Notes: a model not told the origin generated them from the sequence alone. A stretch of DNA of 64,000 nt from Arsukibacterium ikkense (GCF_000987775.1 NZ_LAHO01000001.1:310001-374000), one strand, 5' to 3'; positions 27,141-36,150 are shown, numbered from the stretch's first letter. Numbers and translations: made by a program.

Positions 27141-27955
27141 GCGTGCTCTCGCTTAGCGTCGGTCAGGCGCAGTTCCTGCAAATTAAGCCCCAGTTCCAGG
27201 CTGGTCTGTAAACTCAGTACCTGCATAAAGCTGACGATGGCTTCTTTATGACTGACGATTTTATCGCGTAGCTTTTTAGGGCAGTCGGGGTGTGCGAGTG
27301 CGTCGGTCAGGGTATCGCCCAAAGCCATCAGTTCCAGTGCGGTTTTTGGCCCCACACCCGGTACTCCGGCAATATTATTGGTACTATCACCGGTCAGGCT
27401 CCACAACCGCACCAACTGTTCGGGAGCCACGCCAAACTTATTTTTGACGTAGTCTGCGCTAAGTTGCTGCCGGGCAAAAGGGTCGTAGATGCTAATGCCC
27501 TGGCAGAGTAAAGGCAAAAAGCCCTTGTCGGTAGAGACGATAGTGACCTGCTGCTGGTGTTGGTTAAGTTTGCTGGCAATGCTGGCAATCACATCATCTG
27601 CTTCCAGCGCGTTGTCAGTAAAACAGGCAAAACCATGTTGCTGCGCCGCTTGCTCAAGACCCGGTAATGCCTCAGCAAGAATGGTTGGCATCGGCTTACG
27701 GTTAGCCTTGTATTCAGGGCAACGCTGTTGTCGCCATTGGCTGTTACGACCATCAAATACCAGGAGTGCATGGCTGGGTTGCAGCTCCTGGCGCAGGCGC
27801 TGCAACGCTTGTTGCAACATAGCTTGGGTATTGCTGATAATTTGCTGGCGGGTACCCTCAGTTACCTGTTCAGGTAACGGCAGGTAGGGACGCTCTTGCA
27901 CCGCATACAGCCGGCGGATCAGGTTCAGCGCATCAACCAGCAACAGGTGCATCAT
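27137..27955 (-). CDS. xni: Flap endonuclease Xni (exonuclease IX)
   Basis: Xni is a 5'-flap endonuclease related to the N-terminal domain of DNA polymerase I, acting in DNA repair and Okazaki fragment maturation. The 272-residue protein has LLLVDALNLIRRLYA, VFDGRNSQWRQQRCPEYKANR, the acidic cluster ALEADDVIASIA, IVSTDKGFLPL and the H3TH segment SLTGDSTNNIAGVPGVGPKTA. It lies directly behind ppnN (stop and start adjacent), which also neighbours xni in E. coli. Confidence 0.94.
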   Translation of the reverse strand: MMHLLLVDALNLIRRLYAVQERPYLPLPEQVTEGTRQQIISNTQAMLQQALQRLRQELQPSHALLVFDGRNSQWRQQRCPEYKANRKPMPTILAEALPGLEQAAQQHGFACFTDNALEADDVIASIASKLNQHQQQVTIVSTDKGFLPLLCQGISIYDPFARQQLSADYVKNKFGVAPEQLVRLWSLTGDSTNNIAGVPGVGPKTALELMALGDTLTDALAHPDCPKKLRDKIVSHKEAIVSFMQVLSLQTSLELGLNLQELRLTDAKREHA

Positions 27956-29320
27956 TCAGCGTAATATCCTGTAGCAAGGTTCATAGGTCGTGCCGGGAAG
28001 TTTCATCCTGCCCTGATCGACAAAGGCTTGTAACAGGGTATCCATCATTTGCATCAATACCGGCTCTCCGGATAATTGAAAGGGCCCATGTTGGCGGATT
28101 GCCCGGATCCCTTCATCTTTAACATTACCGGCCACTATGCCGGAAAATGCCCGTCGTAAATTGGCTGCCAGTTTGGCTTTGTCTTGTTCCAGGTGCAAGT
28201 TAAGTGCGGCCATATTATGATGATTCGGGACAAAAGGTAGCTGGAACTGCGGGTCAATATCTAAGGTCCAGTTAAAGTGGTAGGCATCTCCTACCGATTT
28301 GCGGTATTGGCGTACCTCAGCGCAGCCTTGTTTCAGTTTGCGCGCAACGCCAGCAGGGTCGTCAATAATAATGTCAACCAGCTGCAGAGCTTCTTGTCCC
28401 AGAGTATTTTCGATAAAGCGGGCGATCTCGTTAAAGTATGCCTCAGACTGACGTGGCCCAGTCAGAATAATAGGCAGCTGTTGTTCGGCGTTGGTTTTTT
28501 TCAGCATAATGCCGAGTAAGTACAGCAGCTCCTCTGCCGTACCGGCGCCGCCAGGAAACACGATGATACCATGCGCCACCCTTACGAAGGCTTCCAGGCG
28601 CTTTTCAATATCGGGCAGGATCACCAGCTCATTGACAATAGGATTCGGCGGTTCGGCAGCAATAATGCTGGGCTCCGTTAGGCCGAGGTAACGGCCGCTG
28701 CGGATCCGCTGCTTATTATGACCAATAGTGGCGCCTTTCATTGGACCTTTCATGGCGCCCGGGCCACAGCCGGTGCAAATATCCAGCCCGCGTAGCCCTA
28801 GTTGATAACCCACTTCCTTGGTGTAGTCGTATTCTGTTTCATTGATAGAATGACCACCCCAGCAGACGATCATGCTTGGCACGCAGGTCGCGTCTATGGC
28901 TCTGGCATTGCGCAGAATATCAAATACGGTGTGGGTTAACTGGCGCGGATCATTAAGTTCCAGCGCTTTAACATCTGCAGCGCGGCGGGTATGGTAAAAC
29001 AAAATATCCCTGAGCACGGCAAACAGGTGTTCGTGGATGCCCTTGATGATCTGGCCATCAACAAAGGCACTAACCGGTGGGTTTGTCAGCTCAATTTTTA
29101 TACCACGCTCGCGAGACAGCAAATTAACACTGAAATCTTTATATTGTTCATAAATTTCAGCTGAACTATCGGTGTGGCTGCCGACATTAAGTACTGCCAG
29201 ACAACAGTTGCGAAATAACGCAAATGCTTCTGACTCGGTGTTATTTTTTAGTCGTTCAACTTCAAGTTGCGACAGTAAATCCATGGCGCCCAGCGGGTTT
29301 AAATGCACCTGCATCTGCAA
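27956..29320 (-). CDS. ppnN: Nucleotide 5'-monophosphate nucleosidase (LOG family)
   Basis: PpnN (YgdH) hydrolyses nucleotide monophosphates to base and ribose 5-phosphate and in E. coli is controlled by (p)ppGpp. The 454-residue protein shows the lysine-decarboxylase-like LOG motif VFPGGAGTAEELLYLLG. It also has ICTGCGPGAMKGPMKGA, LTEPSIIAAEPPNPIVNEL and a long C-terminal domain, as in E. coli. The N-terminus LGAMDLLSQLEVERL matches from memory. It lies 30 bases after a diguanylate cyclase gene and is adjacent to xni. Confidence 0.95.
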   Translation of the reverse strand: MQMQVHLNPLGAMDLLSQLEVERLKNNTESEAFALFRNCCLAVLNVGSHTDSSAEIYEQYKDFSVNLLSRERGIKIELTNPPVSAFVDGQIIKGIHEHLFAVLRDILFYHTRRAADVKALELNDPRQLTHTVFDILRNARAIDATCVPSMIVCWGGHSINETEYDYTKEVGYQLGLRGLDICTGCGPGAMKGPMKGATIGHNKQRIRSGRYLGLTEPSIIAAEPPNPIVNELVILPDIEKRLEAFVRVAHGIIVFPGGAGTAEELLYLLGIMLKKTNAEQQLPIILTGPRQSEAYFNEIARFIENTLGQEALQLVDIIIDDPAGVARKLKQGCAEVRQYRKSVGDAYHFNWTLDIDPQFQLPFVPNHHNMAALNLHLEQDKAKLAANLRRAFSGIVAGNVKDEGIRAIRQHGPFQLSGEPVLMQMMDTLLQAFVDQGRMKLPGTTYEPCYRILR

Positions 29321-29350
29321 ACTCCAATAATTATTTATGCTATGTCAGGG

Positions 29351-30913
29351 TCAGGTTTTAATAATAACGCGGTCGCGACCGGCTTTTTTCGCTTCGTACA
29401 GGGCTTCATCTGCCCGATCAAAAACCTGACGGCTGGTATCTTCAGTGGTTAATTGGCTAGCCCCAATAGAGATGGTAATTGGGACTTTCTGACTTTTAAA
29501 AGTAAAAACAATACTTTTAATTTTTTCTCTTAATTTATTCAGTGGCCCATCGAGTTCATCAAGCGCGGTTTCCGGAAACAAGATCACAAACTCTTCACCG
29601 CCGTAACGGGCAATAAAGTCGGTTTCACGCAGGCCTTGCTGTAGCGCCTTCGCAATCACTTTCAGGGTTTTATCACCGGCGCTATGGCCGTAGTTGTCGT
29701 TAATGTGTTTAAAATGGTCAACATCGGCCAGGGCGATACACAACGGCTTTTTATAGCGCTGCCAGCGTTTTACTTCCAGCGCCAGGCGCTCGTCAAAGGC
29801 TGCCCGGTTAGGTATTTCAGTTAATGCATCCTGCAGGCTGCGAAAATTTTGCTCGGCCAGTTTAGTCCTGAAAATACTGGCCTCAGCTTCCAACTCTTCC
29901 AGTCGTGATTCCATACCGTTTAAAGTTTGCAGCATGGCACTACGTTCTTCTGCCTCAAGTATTTCTTTTGATTTTAGTGAACTGCTGATGCTTTGCAGCC
30001 GCTGCGTTACTAACTCTTTCAATTGTTCCAGCGAAGTGGCACTTTTCGTGCTGTGACCCAACTGGGTAATCTGCTGCTCAATTTGCTGATTAAGAATATC
30101 CAGCTTTACATGCAGCTGGTCGGCATTCTTTAATGTCAGGCTGACAGCCTGCTGCACCGATGATAGTGCATCATTCAGTTTTAACAGGAAGTGCTCTGCA
30201 GATTGGCGTTCTTCATTAATGCTGGACACAATAATGGTAATGGTTTGCAGGCAGGCATCAAGTAACGCTTCTATCGACAAATTGTTCAGCAGGCTCTGGC
30301 GGATCAGCGCAATTTTCGGCGCGCTTTTCTCAGCAAAGGCCAGCTCGCTAAGCAAATTGGTCAGCTCGACACTGATTTGCCGGCAAATATGGCCGTAGCG
30401 TACTTCATCATTATCACTGGTATTGGCTAACTGCTGCTTGGCTTGTAACGCGCTTTGGTACAGCGCTGTCAGGCTGGTTAAATGCGGTAAAAATGCCTGC
30501 ACTGTAGCTGGTGGCTCGGCTACCTTAGTCAGCAACGCCCTCAAATCCCGGCGTAACTGATCAGGTAAGCCTTTTTGTTGCTGCAGTAACTTACCCGCCT
30601 GATTCAGTTCGTGCTGAACCTGTTTTATATCATGCTGTTGCTTAGCTTCCAGTAACTGCAAGCTCTGATTGGTGTCGTTGATAAACGGGATCAGTTTTTC
30701 AAGATCGGTACCTTTGGCTAACTCGTTGCGCAGTTTGGCCAGCCGGTTGTCCAGTTCAATGTCGACACCTTTACACACCAGTGACAAGCGTGAAACAAAC
30801 TGAGCCAAAATTTTAAACTGACTTTCGTAGGCGTCTTCCAACGATTTACGGGCTTTAATCGCATTGGCCAGTTGCTGCTTTTGATCACTTTGCAATGGTG
30901 GCACCTTAAACAT
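29351..30913 (-). CDS. Diguanylate cyclase (GGDEF), cytoplasmic coiled-coil type
   Basis: This enzyme makes cyclic-di-GMP from two GTP. The 520-residue protein has a roughly 340-residue N-terminal region of helices and coiled coils with no membrane span. A GGDEF domain follows, with the active site GGEEF at about 438-442. An inhibitory I-site R-E-T-D (429-432) lies five residues before it, so product inhibition is likely. The metal-binding ALADVDHFKHINDNYGH is present. It heads the operon running into ppnN and xni. Confidence 0.93.
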   Translation of the reverse strand: MFKVPPLQSDQKQQLANAIKARKSLEDAYESQFKILAQFVSRLSLVCKGVDIELDNRLAKLRNELAKGTDLEKLIPFINDTNQSLQLLEAKQQHDIKQVQHELNQAGKLLQQQKGLPDQLRRDLRALLTKVAEPPATVQAFLPHLTSLTALYQSALQAKQQLANTSDNDEVRYGHICRQISVELTNLLSELAFAEKSAPKIALIRQSLLNNLSIEALLDACLQTITIIVSSINEERQSAEHFLLKLNDALSSVQQAVSLTLKNADQLHVKLDILNQQIEQQITQLGHSTKSATSLEQLKELVTQRLQSISSSLKSKEILEAEERSAMLQTLNGMESRLEELEAEASIFRTKLAEQNFRSLQDALTEIPNRAAFDERLALEVKRWQRYKKPLCIALADVDHFKHINDNYGHSAGDKTLKVIAKALQQGLRETDFIARYGGEEFVILFPETALDELDGPLNKLREKIKSIVFTFKSQKVPITISIGASQLTTEDTSRQVFDRADEALYEAKKAGRDRVIIKT

Positions 30914-31000
30914 TTAAATGTTAAAAAATCTGTTTAGATTTAAGTATATCCGTAAATAACACAAATGCGATCACTGTTTTGCAGATTTTACTGTTGATAC

Positions 31001-31025
31001 AAAAACAGCGAGCCGGAGCTCGCTG
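31001..31025 (-). terminator. Terminator downstream of the candidate small gene
   Basis: The 8-bp stem CAGCGAGC (31006-31013) / GCTCGCTG (31018-31025) with loop CGGA is followed on the minus strand by TTTTTG. It ends a transcript from the small frame before the diguanylate cyclase promoter. Confidence 0.8.
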
Positions 31026-31056
31026 GGGTAGGGGACTATTTTTATGTCAGATTGCG

Positions 31057-31116
31057 TTATTTGTAAAGATAATAAGGCAACCAGGATGTTTCTTCGTCAG
31101 AGGTAAGATATTGCAT
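31057..31116 (-). CDS. Candidate 19-residue small protein
   Basis: The frame encodes MQYLTSDEETSWLPYYLYK. AAGGA (31126-31130 on the plus strand, read in reverse) is 9 bases before the ATG, and a clear terminator lies 32 bases after the stop. The peptide has an acidic middle and an aromatic C-terminus and is not a membrane helix. I do not recognise it. It could be a small regulatory protein, a leader peptide or a chance frame; conservation would decide. Confidence 0.45.
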   Translation of the reverse strand: MQYLTSDEETSWLPYYLYK

Positions 31117-31326
31117 AATTGGCGTTCCTTCATGCTACCACTGCGGGCTAGTCCATCTAACCTGCGTTGCTATTAAAACAGAAACTGTCTTTTTTGAAAG
31201 TTGGTGTGTAATGTTTCATGGTGACTTTCATTAGTGGTAGCTGTATTGGCAGCTTTACAGCATGAATCGGCTATATAAAGCCGATTTTTAGCGGGTTTTC
31301 TGAAAGTCTGACTGAAAGGTTACCGG

Positions 31327-32172
31327 TTATTGCCGGCTCAGCCGTAAGTTGGGTAACTTATAGCTGGCACTGGCTCGTACCGGATTGATATCCAGACCGC
31401 CACGGCGGGTATAGCGGGCGTACACCAGCAGATAGTCAGGCTTACAGCGCAGCCAGATATCCAGAAAAATGCGTTCAACACATTGTTCATGAAATTCGTT
31501 GTGGCTGCGAAAACTGATCAGGTATCGTAGTAAAGCGGCATGATCAATGGCCTGGCCACGATAATGTATATAAACACTGGCCCAGTCAGGTTGCGAGGTG
31601 ATCAGGCAATTTGATTTCAGTAAATGCGAGTGTACTTTCTCATCAACGATGTCAGCTGAGCCAGCCAGCTGGAGCAAGGTGGGATCATACTGATAGCTGT
31701 CGATACTGATATCAAGATCATCAATGCAGTGTCCGGGGATCCAGGTTGGCTGGAACACCATAATTTCATTAACGTTATGCAGGGTAACTCTTACCGGGGC
31801 GCCGGCACAGGCAGACAAATCCCGTTGCAGCGCCTGATACACCTGACGCAAATCGTCAAAGCGACTCTGATTGAAACTATTCAGGTACAGCTTAAATGAT
31901 TTAGATTCAATCAGATGCGGTGAGCTAAGCGGCACCACAAAAGTAGCTAATGCCACCATTGGCTTGCCTTTGGCATTAAGCCATGACAGTTCGTAACCGT
32001 GCCAGATATCTTCGCCTATAAAAGGCAGTGGCGTGGTGTGATCCAAACCCAGGTTATCACGACCCAGAGACCTGGGTACCGGTTGTAGAAGGCTGGGATC
32101 GTACTGCTCAGCGTAGGCAGTCGTTTTGCCAAGGCTTAGCCCGGCCATAATTTCTGAGTGGCTTTTTGTCAT
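31327..32172 (-). CDS. queF: NADPH-dependent 7-cyano-7-deazaguanine reductase
   Basis: QueF reduces preQ0 to preQ1 in the synthesis of queuosine for tRNA. The 281-residue length is that of the long, unimodular-duplicated form (YqeF/E. coli type). It has [17 protein letters not shown] (nucleotide-binding), the catalytic cysteine in [14 protein letters not shown] (about residue 190), and the C-terminal [13 protein letters not shown] and [14 protein letters not shown]. It is divergent from syd. No preQ1 riboswitch was seen in the 63-base gap. Confidence 0.96.
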   Translation of the reverse strand: MTKSHSEIMAGLSLGKTTAYAEQYDPSLLQPVPRSLGRDNLGLDHTTPLPFIGEDIWHGYELSWLNAKGKPMVALATFVVPLSSPHLIESKSFKLYLNSFNQSRFDDLRQVYQALQRDLSACAGAPVRVTLHNVNEIMVFQPTWIPGHCIDDLDISIDSYQYDPTLLQLAGSADIVDEKVHSHLLKSNCLITSQPDWASVYIHYRGQAIDHAALLRYLISFRSHNEFHEQCVERIFLDIWLRCKPDYLLVYARYTRRGGLDINPVRASASYKLPNLRLSRQ

Positions 32173-32235
32173 CTGGCTGCTAATCCGGTTAGAATGCGCC
32201 AGATCTTAGCATAACTTCATGTCAGAGTAGAGAGG

Positions 32236-32799
32236 ATGTCTGTGTTGTCATTAGCTGAAAGTTATCAAAATTTTATTGAGCAAACCCTGAGCTGGCATCA
32301 GCAGCATAATCTGACCTTACAAGCCTGGTCGGCAGACCCTGCAACAGCGGCGCCTTGTCAGTTGGCGGTGTTAGATGAGCATCAGGTTAGCTGGCAGCCG
32401 GTAAAGCAGCAGCCACCAGCCGACTTTAGCAACGTAGAGCAAGCACTGGAGCTGGAACTGCACTCCGATATTAAGCAATTTTACAGCCTGTTCTACGGGG
32501 CCGGGCTCGGCGCCAGCCACTCCAGAGGCATGCTGCAATTACTGATGGTATGGGATCAGGCCGATTTGGCCAGATTACAGGAAAACCTGATTGGCCATAT
32601 TTTAATGAAACGACGTTTAAAGCAGCCAGAAACGGTGTTTTTTGCCTTAACCGATGATGACAGCATTGTATTGTCGGTCTTAAATCACAGCGGCGAAGTG
32701 TATCTGGAGGCAGTAGGTAAAGATGTCAGTGAAAAACTGGCTGATTCGTTGGCTGCATTTTTTAGCCAGATCAGCCCGGCAGCTTATCAGGGGGTTTGA
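32236..32799 (+). CDS. syd: SecY-interacting protein Syd
   Basis: Syd binds the SecY translocon at the cytoplasmic membrane and is proposed to proofread SecYEG assembly. The 187-residue protein has the family layout: ALELELHSDIKQFYSLFYGAGLGASH, a middle QLLMVWDQADLARLQENLIGHILMKRRLKQ and an acidic C-terminal half. It is divergent from queF, as in related genomes, and its end overlaps the convergent DUF2310 gene by 13 bases. Confidence 0.93.
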   Translation: MSVLSLAESYQNFIEQTLSWHQQHNLTLQAWSADPATAAPCQLAVLDEHQVSWQPVKQQPPADFSNVEQALELELHSDIKQFYSLFYGAGLGASHSRGMLQLLMVWDQADLARLQENLIGHILMKRRLKQPETVFFALTDDDSIVLSVLNHSGEVYLEAVGKDVSEKLADSLAAFFSQISPAAYQGV

Positions 32800-33563
32800 C
32801 ATTCCCAGGCAATATTACTAACCAGACAACAGCTGTCACATTTAAAGTCGAATAACGCCAGTAACGGTGTTGACAGCTGCCAGTCTGCACCACAGCCCGG
32901 GCAGCGTTTAGTGGCATCGGCATGGCAGTCGGTGCTGCTACCACTGTATAGCGCATAGTAAACAGGCAGCGTATTGCGCTGGCTGATTTTTGTGGCCAGT
33001 TGCCGGCCCTGGCGGTTTAGGACGCTATGGTACTGCTGCAAGCTGTTCTCAGCAGTTTTCTGCAGTACCCGCTGTTGTTGCTGCTGAATTTCATCCAGCG
33101 CCTGAAACTGAATTTGCCAGCGGATCAGGTTTTCGTGATCACCGCCGTCAGCCGGCTGCCATTGATACAACGGCAGCGGCGCCAAATCAGCCATATTGCG
33201 CAGAGGCGAGCAGTTATCACTGAAGGTGGTAAACAGTAGCAACGCCTCGACGGGCTGATTGCTGGTATGCTGCGACATTATATCCATGCCCAATACTTGT
33301 AGCTGCGGGTAAGCAAGCCCTGCCGCCATCAGCTGTTGTTCAGCCTGCAGTGCCCTCGAACTCAGGTTAGTGCGCTGCAGCGCATCGGTTGCGGGGATCA
33401 CCAAGCGGCTGCTAAAGCGGTCCTGCTGCCAGGCAGTAGGCATCTCCCGCCCTAACATATTACCGTTGAAGATCAGCGCTTCGCTAAAGGCGCGAATAGC
33501 GGCCTCGGCGCGGCTGAAGTGCGTATTGGCTATGACTTTATAAGTGAGCTCAGCCAGATACAT
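32787..33563 (-). CDS. DUF2310 zinc-ribbon protein
   Basis: A 258-residue protein starting MYLAELTYKVIANTHFSRAEAAIRAFSEALIFNG, typical of DUF2310. The C-terminus carries a zinc ribbon, CPGCGADW ... CDSCCLV, plus a terminal cysteine. The start ATG 33563 overlaps the previous gene by 14 bases, so they are coupled. The function is unknown. The gene neighbours syd in other Alteromonadales and Vibrionales, as I recall. Confidence 0.8.
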   Translation of the reverse strand: MYLAELTYKVIANTHFSRAEAAIRAFSEALIFNGNMLGREMPTAWQQDRFSSRLVIPATDALQRTNLSSRALQAEQQLMAAGLAYPQLQVLGMDIMSQHTSNQPVEALLLFTTFSDNCSPLRNMADLAPLPLYQWQPADGGDHENLIRWQIQFQALDEIQQQQQRVLQKTAENSLQQYHSVLNRQGRQLATKISQRNTLPVYYALYSGSSTDCHADATKRCPGCGADWQLSTPLLALFDFKCDSCCLVSNIAWECQTP

Positions 33564-33861
33564 TTTGCTGTTCCAGTAACGCCAGGATCTTGTCCAGCTT
33601 TGCTTCAATCCGCTGCAGCTGGGTACTATCAATAGCTGCTGTTACGTTTAGCGCCGGGTTAGCCGCACTGGGCGGTGGCACACTGTCAGGCCCGGCGGCG
33701 AGGTTACCGGCGTGCTGGCGCCACTGCTGATAAGCTGCAAACAGTGCCGGAGCGGTTAACTGGCTACCTAAACGGGCTTTGAATAAGGCCAGACTGGGAG
33801 TTTTACCTTCTTGTCGTAGCCGGGTGGCTGTTTGCTGCAATAGTTCACTGGCAGAGTTCAT
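33550..33861 (-). CDS. Small helical protein of unknown function
   Basis: A 103-residue protein. The N-terminal helices, LLQQTATRLRQEGKTPSLALFKARL and LTAPALFAAYQQWRQH, resemble the DNA-binding start of KfrA-like proteins. A proline-rich linker (PDSVPPPSAANP) and a short coiled coil, QRIEAKLDKILALLEQQ, follow. It is coupled to the DUF2310 gene. It could be a small DNA-binding or scaffold protein, but I do not recognise a named family with certainty. Confidence 0.6.
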   Translation of the reverse strand: MNSASELLQQTATRLRQEGKTPSLALFKARLGSQLTAPALFAAYQQWRQHAGNLAAGPDSVPPPSAANPALNVTAAIDSTQLQRIEAKLDKILALLEQQNVSG

Positions 33862-34053
33862 GGTAGTTGCTTATATTTGACCACTATTTAGCGAAATTTA
33901 GCATCTGGCCGCTTAGATAGATAGAGCGAAAATCTTAAGTTCATGATTTATAAATTTAATAATTTTGGTATTGATTTTGCTTGGGTAGACAATATACCGC
34001 AAAGCGTAGCCGGTATAGAATCAACCGAAAATAATAAACAACGGAGTAACAAT

Positions 34054-34422
34054 ATGATAGTAAGAACCCTGGGTCTGTTGGCCATTACCGGCTTGTTAAG
34101 TGGTTGTGTGGTAGCAATTGGCGATAAAGATTATAGCAGCGCTAAAGATTCAGATAGCCAGTGGCGCAAAAAACAGCAGGAAAACCAGGCTCAGATAAAC
34201 CAGTTCAAGCCAGGTATAGCGTTTAATGATGTTATCGCATTGATGGGCAATCCGGATTTTACCGAGTTCCTGGTCAAAGACGAGCAGCAAGTTCAGGTAT
34301 TGTTTTACCGCACTCATCACAAGCGCAGTGATGGTAAAACCACCAAAGATGAATGCACCCCTTTAGTGTTTATTAATGGTCAGTTACATAGCTGGGGCGA
34401 TAAAGCTTACCAGCAGTTGTAA
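34054..34422 (+). CDS. DUF3192 domain lipoprotein
   Basis: A 122-residue lipoprotein with signal and lipobox GLLSGC (Cys18). It then has a DUF3192 domain: FNDVIALMGNPDFTEF, VLFYRTHHKRSDGKTTKDECTPLVFINGQLHSWG. The ATG 34054 has GGAG 7 bases upstream. It shares the Y-R-T-H ... T-x-DECT ... F-x-N-x-L pattern with the membrane-anchored DUF3192 protein at 26.7 kb, so they are paralogues. The fold resembles small outer-membrane BamE-like proteins, but no role is known. Confidence 0.87.
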   Translation: MIVRTLGLLAITGLLSGCVVAIGDKDYSSAKDSDSQWRKKQQENQAQINQFKPGIAFNDVIALMGNPDFTEFLVKDEQQVQVLFYRTHHKRSDGKTTKDECTPLVFINGQLHSWGDKAYQQL

Positions 34423-34465
34423 AACGCTGTACTAAATAACGTCTACCCGGTTACGCTGGATATTA

Positions 34466-34693
34466 TCAGCGCAACTGGGTGTTTAGCTCGTCAATGATTT
34501 CCGACCAATCGGCGTCTTGTTTTAAAGATTCCCGGATAAAACTGGCCTGCGCCTGGTTCCAGAACGGTGCATCTGCCAGTGCTATATGCCCGGCTAATTT
34601 ATGCTTAGCCAAAAAATCTGCAATATCTTGCGGCTGATTTGCCAGCCCCAGTTGCAAAAATAAGGTTGCCATACTGTGGTTTGAGGTATCCAT
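34466..34693 (-). CDS. DUF2789 family protein
   Basis: A 75-residue acidic, helical protein of the DUF2789 family, with HSMATLFLQLGLANQPQDIADFLAKHK, APFWNQAQASFIRESLKQDADW and IIDELNTQLR. The family is small, cytoplasmic and of unknown role. It converges on the DUF3192 lipoprotein gene and is divergent from the acetyltransferase. Confidence 0.85.
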   Translation of the reverse strand: MDTSNHSMATLFLQLGLANQPQDIADFLAKHKLAGHIALADAPFWNQAQASFIRESLKQDADWSEIIDELNTQLR

Positions 34694-34863
34694 TGCTGAC
34701 TCCTTTGCCGCGTTCTGACACCGGTTGCCAACGCCTTGTTCTAAGCATAGCCTGTTGCAGGCAATAACCCCAGTAACCTATGCAAACTAAGCGTAAAATG
34801 CCGCTTGGCAACAACAGTAGCGGCTGCTATTGTGGGCGAAAAAACAACAATAAGAGATACGCG

Positions 34864-35526
34864 ATGACCGCAATACTGAGTACCTTTAATCCGGAACAAT
34901 TAAAGGCAGCGTTACTAACCGGCGAGGAGCTGAAACTCGCTGCCTCATTACTTTATCAGTCTTACTATGATGACCCGCTGTTTTTAACCATTTTTCGAGG
35001 TGACGCCCCTGATTATGAGCAACGCCTGCGCTCAGCCATCCGGGAAGAACTCAATACATTTTGGCAGGCTGAGCAGCCGGTAGTCGGTTTGTTTCATGCT
35101 GAACAATTACTGGGCGTAGCCTGCGTGATTGGACCGGACTCCGGTATTGGCAGCAGCCGGCTGTGGCACTGGCGTTTAAAAATGCTGCTGACCGCCGGTT
35201 TTGTATCTACCCGGCAAATGCTGGAAAAAGAACAACGTATTCATGCCGCTATGCCCAACGAGCGTTATCATATGCTGGCGTTTATCGCGGTATCGCCTAA
35301 GTATCAGCACCTTGGGCTGGGTCATTATCTGATTCATGCAGTCGATAGCCTGGTAGACCAGGATACCAGCTCAAGCGGTATTGGTGTCTTTGTAACCCTG
35401 GCTAAATACCAGGCTTTCTTTGCCGGAGATCAGTATCAACACGTCACTGATTTAGCCTTTGGCACCGTCAGTGGCAGTCTGATGTTCCGGCCGCGGCAAC
35501 AGCAAGGCGAGCCTGTATTAGCGTGA
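34864..35526 (+). CDS. GNAT family N-acetyltransferase
   Basis: A 220-residue protein of the GNAT fold. The acetyl-CoA-binding strand and loop reads HMLAFIAVSPKYQHLGLGHYLIHAVD, close to the V-x-x-x-x-R/Q-x-x-G-x-G/A motif. The C-terminal region IGVFVTLAKYQAFFAG is a substrate-side strand. The start is ATG 34864, with an AAGAGA upstream. An earlier in-frame ATG (34780) would add a basic, unrelated stretch. The substrate is unknown. It is followed by the Mpo1-like gene after 13 bases. Confidence 0.8.
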   Translation: MTAILSTFNPEQLKAALLTGEELKLAASLLYQSYYDDPLFLTIFRGDAPDYEQRLRSAIREELNTFWQAEQPVVGLFHAEQLLGVACVIGPDSGIGSSRLWHWRLKMLLTAGFVSTRQMLEKEQRIHAAMPNERYHMLAFIAVSPKYQHLGLGHYLIHAVDSLVDQDTSSSGIGVFVTLAKYQAFFAGDQYQHVTDLAFGTVSGSLMFRPRQQQGEPVLA

Positions 35527-35539
35527 AGGAGCAAACATA

Positions 35540-35857
35540 ATGGCACGCTTTCGCAGTTTTCAGGAGTTTTACCCTTATTACCTGAGTGAGCACCGACATC
35601 CGGTGTGCAGAGCCTTGCATTATATTGGCAGCAGCCTGGTTATCGCCTTGCTGCTGTTTGCGGTGCTGATGCAACAATGGCACTGGTTATGGCTGTTGCC
35701 GGTTATTGGTTATGGTTTTGCATGGTTAGGCCATTTGTTATTTGAACATAACAAACCGGCGACCTTTTCATACCCGCTGTACAGTCTGGCCGCGGATTGG
35801 GTGATGTTCAAAGATTTTCTGACCGGGCAGCTTAAACGAAAACTGCCAACGGCCTAA
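35540..35857 (+). CDS. Mpo1-like (DUF962) membrane protein
   Basis: A 105-residue membrane protein with FQEFYPYYLSEHRHPVCRALHYIGSSL and the conserved HLLFEHNKPATFSYPLYSLAADWVMF. The invariant histidines match DUF962. The yeast member Mpo1 is an iron-dependent dioxygenase in 2-hydroxy fatty-acid breakdown; the bacterial role is not established. It ends in a 4-base overlap with the convergent DUF3301 gene. Confidence 0.88.
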   Translation: MARFRSFQEFYPYYLSEHRHPVCRALHYIGSSLVIALLLFAVLMQQWHWLWLLPVIGYGFAWLGHLLFEHNKPATFSYPLYSLAADWVMFKDFLTGQLKRKLPTA

Positions 35858-36150
35858 ATACGATGGGCAGGTAAGTTAAATGCGGCCAGGCGCATACCGT
35901 TTAACAGCAGCTCGGCCTGATATCGACTCTCACCATCGGCACTAAAATCGACCTGATATAAGGTGATAAACCGTCTGCGATTGTTGATTTTGCGAAAGCT
36001 ATGGCCATTGCGGCCGCAGTCCAGCATTTGCAGTTGCTGTTGTTGGCAAAGCTGCCGCGCCAACTGCAGTGCCCGCTCATCCTGTTTACGCTGTAGCCAG
36101 AACAGATAACAAATGGTGCTGATAAACAGCAGCAATAACACTGAACCCAT
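35854..36150 (-). CDS. DUF3301 family membrane protein
   Basis: A 98-residue protein with one N-terminal transmembrane helix, SVLLLLFISTICYLFWL. A cytoplasmic domain follows, ending in FRKINNRRRFITLYQVDFSADGESRYQAELLLNGMRLA. This matches DUF3301, common in Vibrionales and Alteromonadales. The role is unknown. It reads away from the yqcC-truC-yqcA operon. Confidence 0.82.
   Translation of the reverse strand: MGSVLLLLFISTICYLFWLQRKQDERALQLARQLCQQQQLQMLDCGRNGHSFRKINNRRRFITLYQVDFSADGESRYQAELLLNGMRLAAFNLPAHRI

Larger units (their letters stand above)
30914..31326. other. Intergenic region queF-diguanylate cyclase
   Basis: About 410 bases without a large gene. It contains, on the minus strand, a candidate 19-codon gene (31057-31116) followed by a terminator (31001-31025). 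Near the queF end is a hairpin, AATCGGCT (31265-31272) / AGCCGATT (31279-31286), which has its T run on the plus strand. A possible minus-strand promoter reads TTTCAA then TTTAAT at about 31170-31200. Confidence 0.6.

Noticed and set aside
32173..32235. preQ1 riboswitch before queF
   Set aside because: The 63-base gap shared with syd has no preQ1-like hairpin or A-rich tail that I could see.
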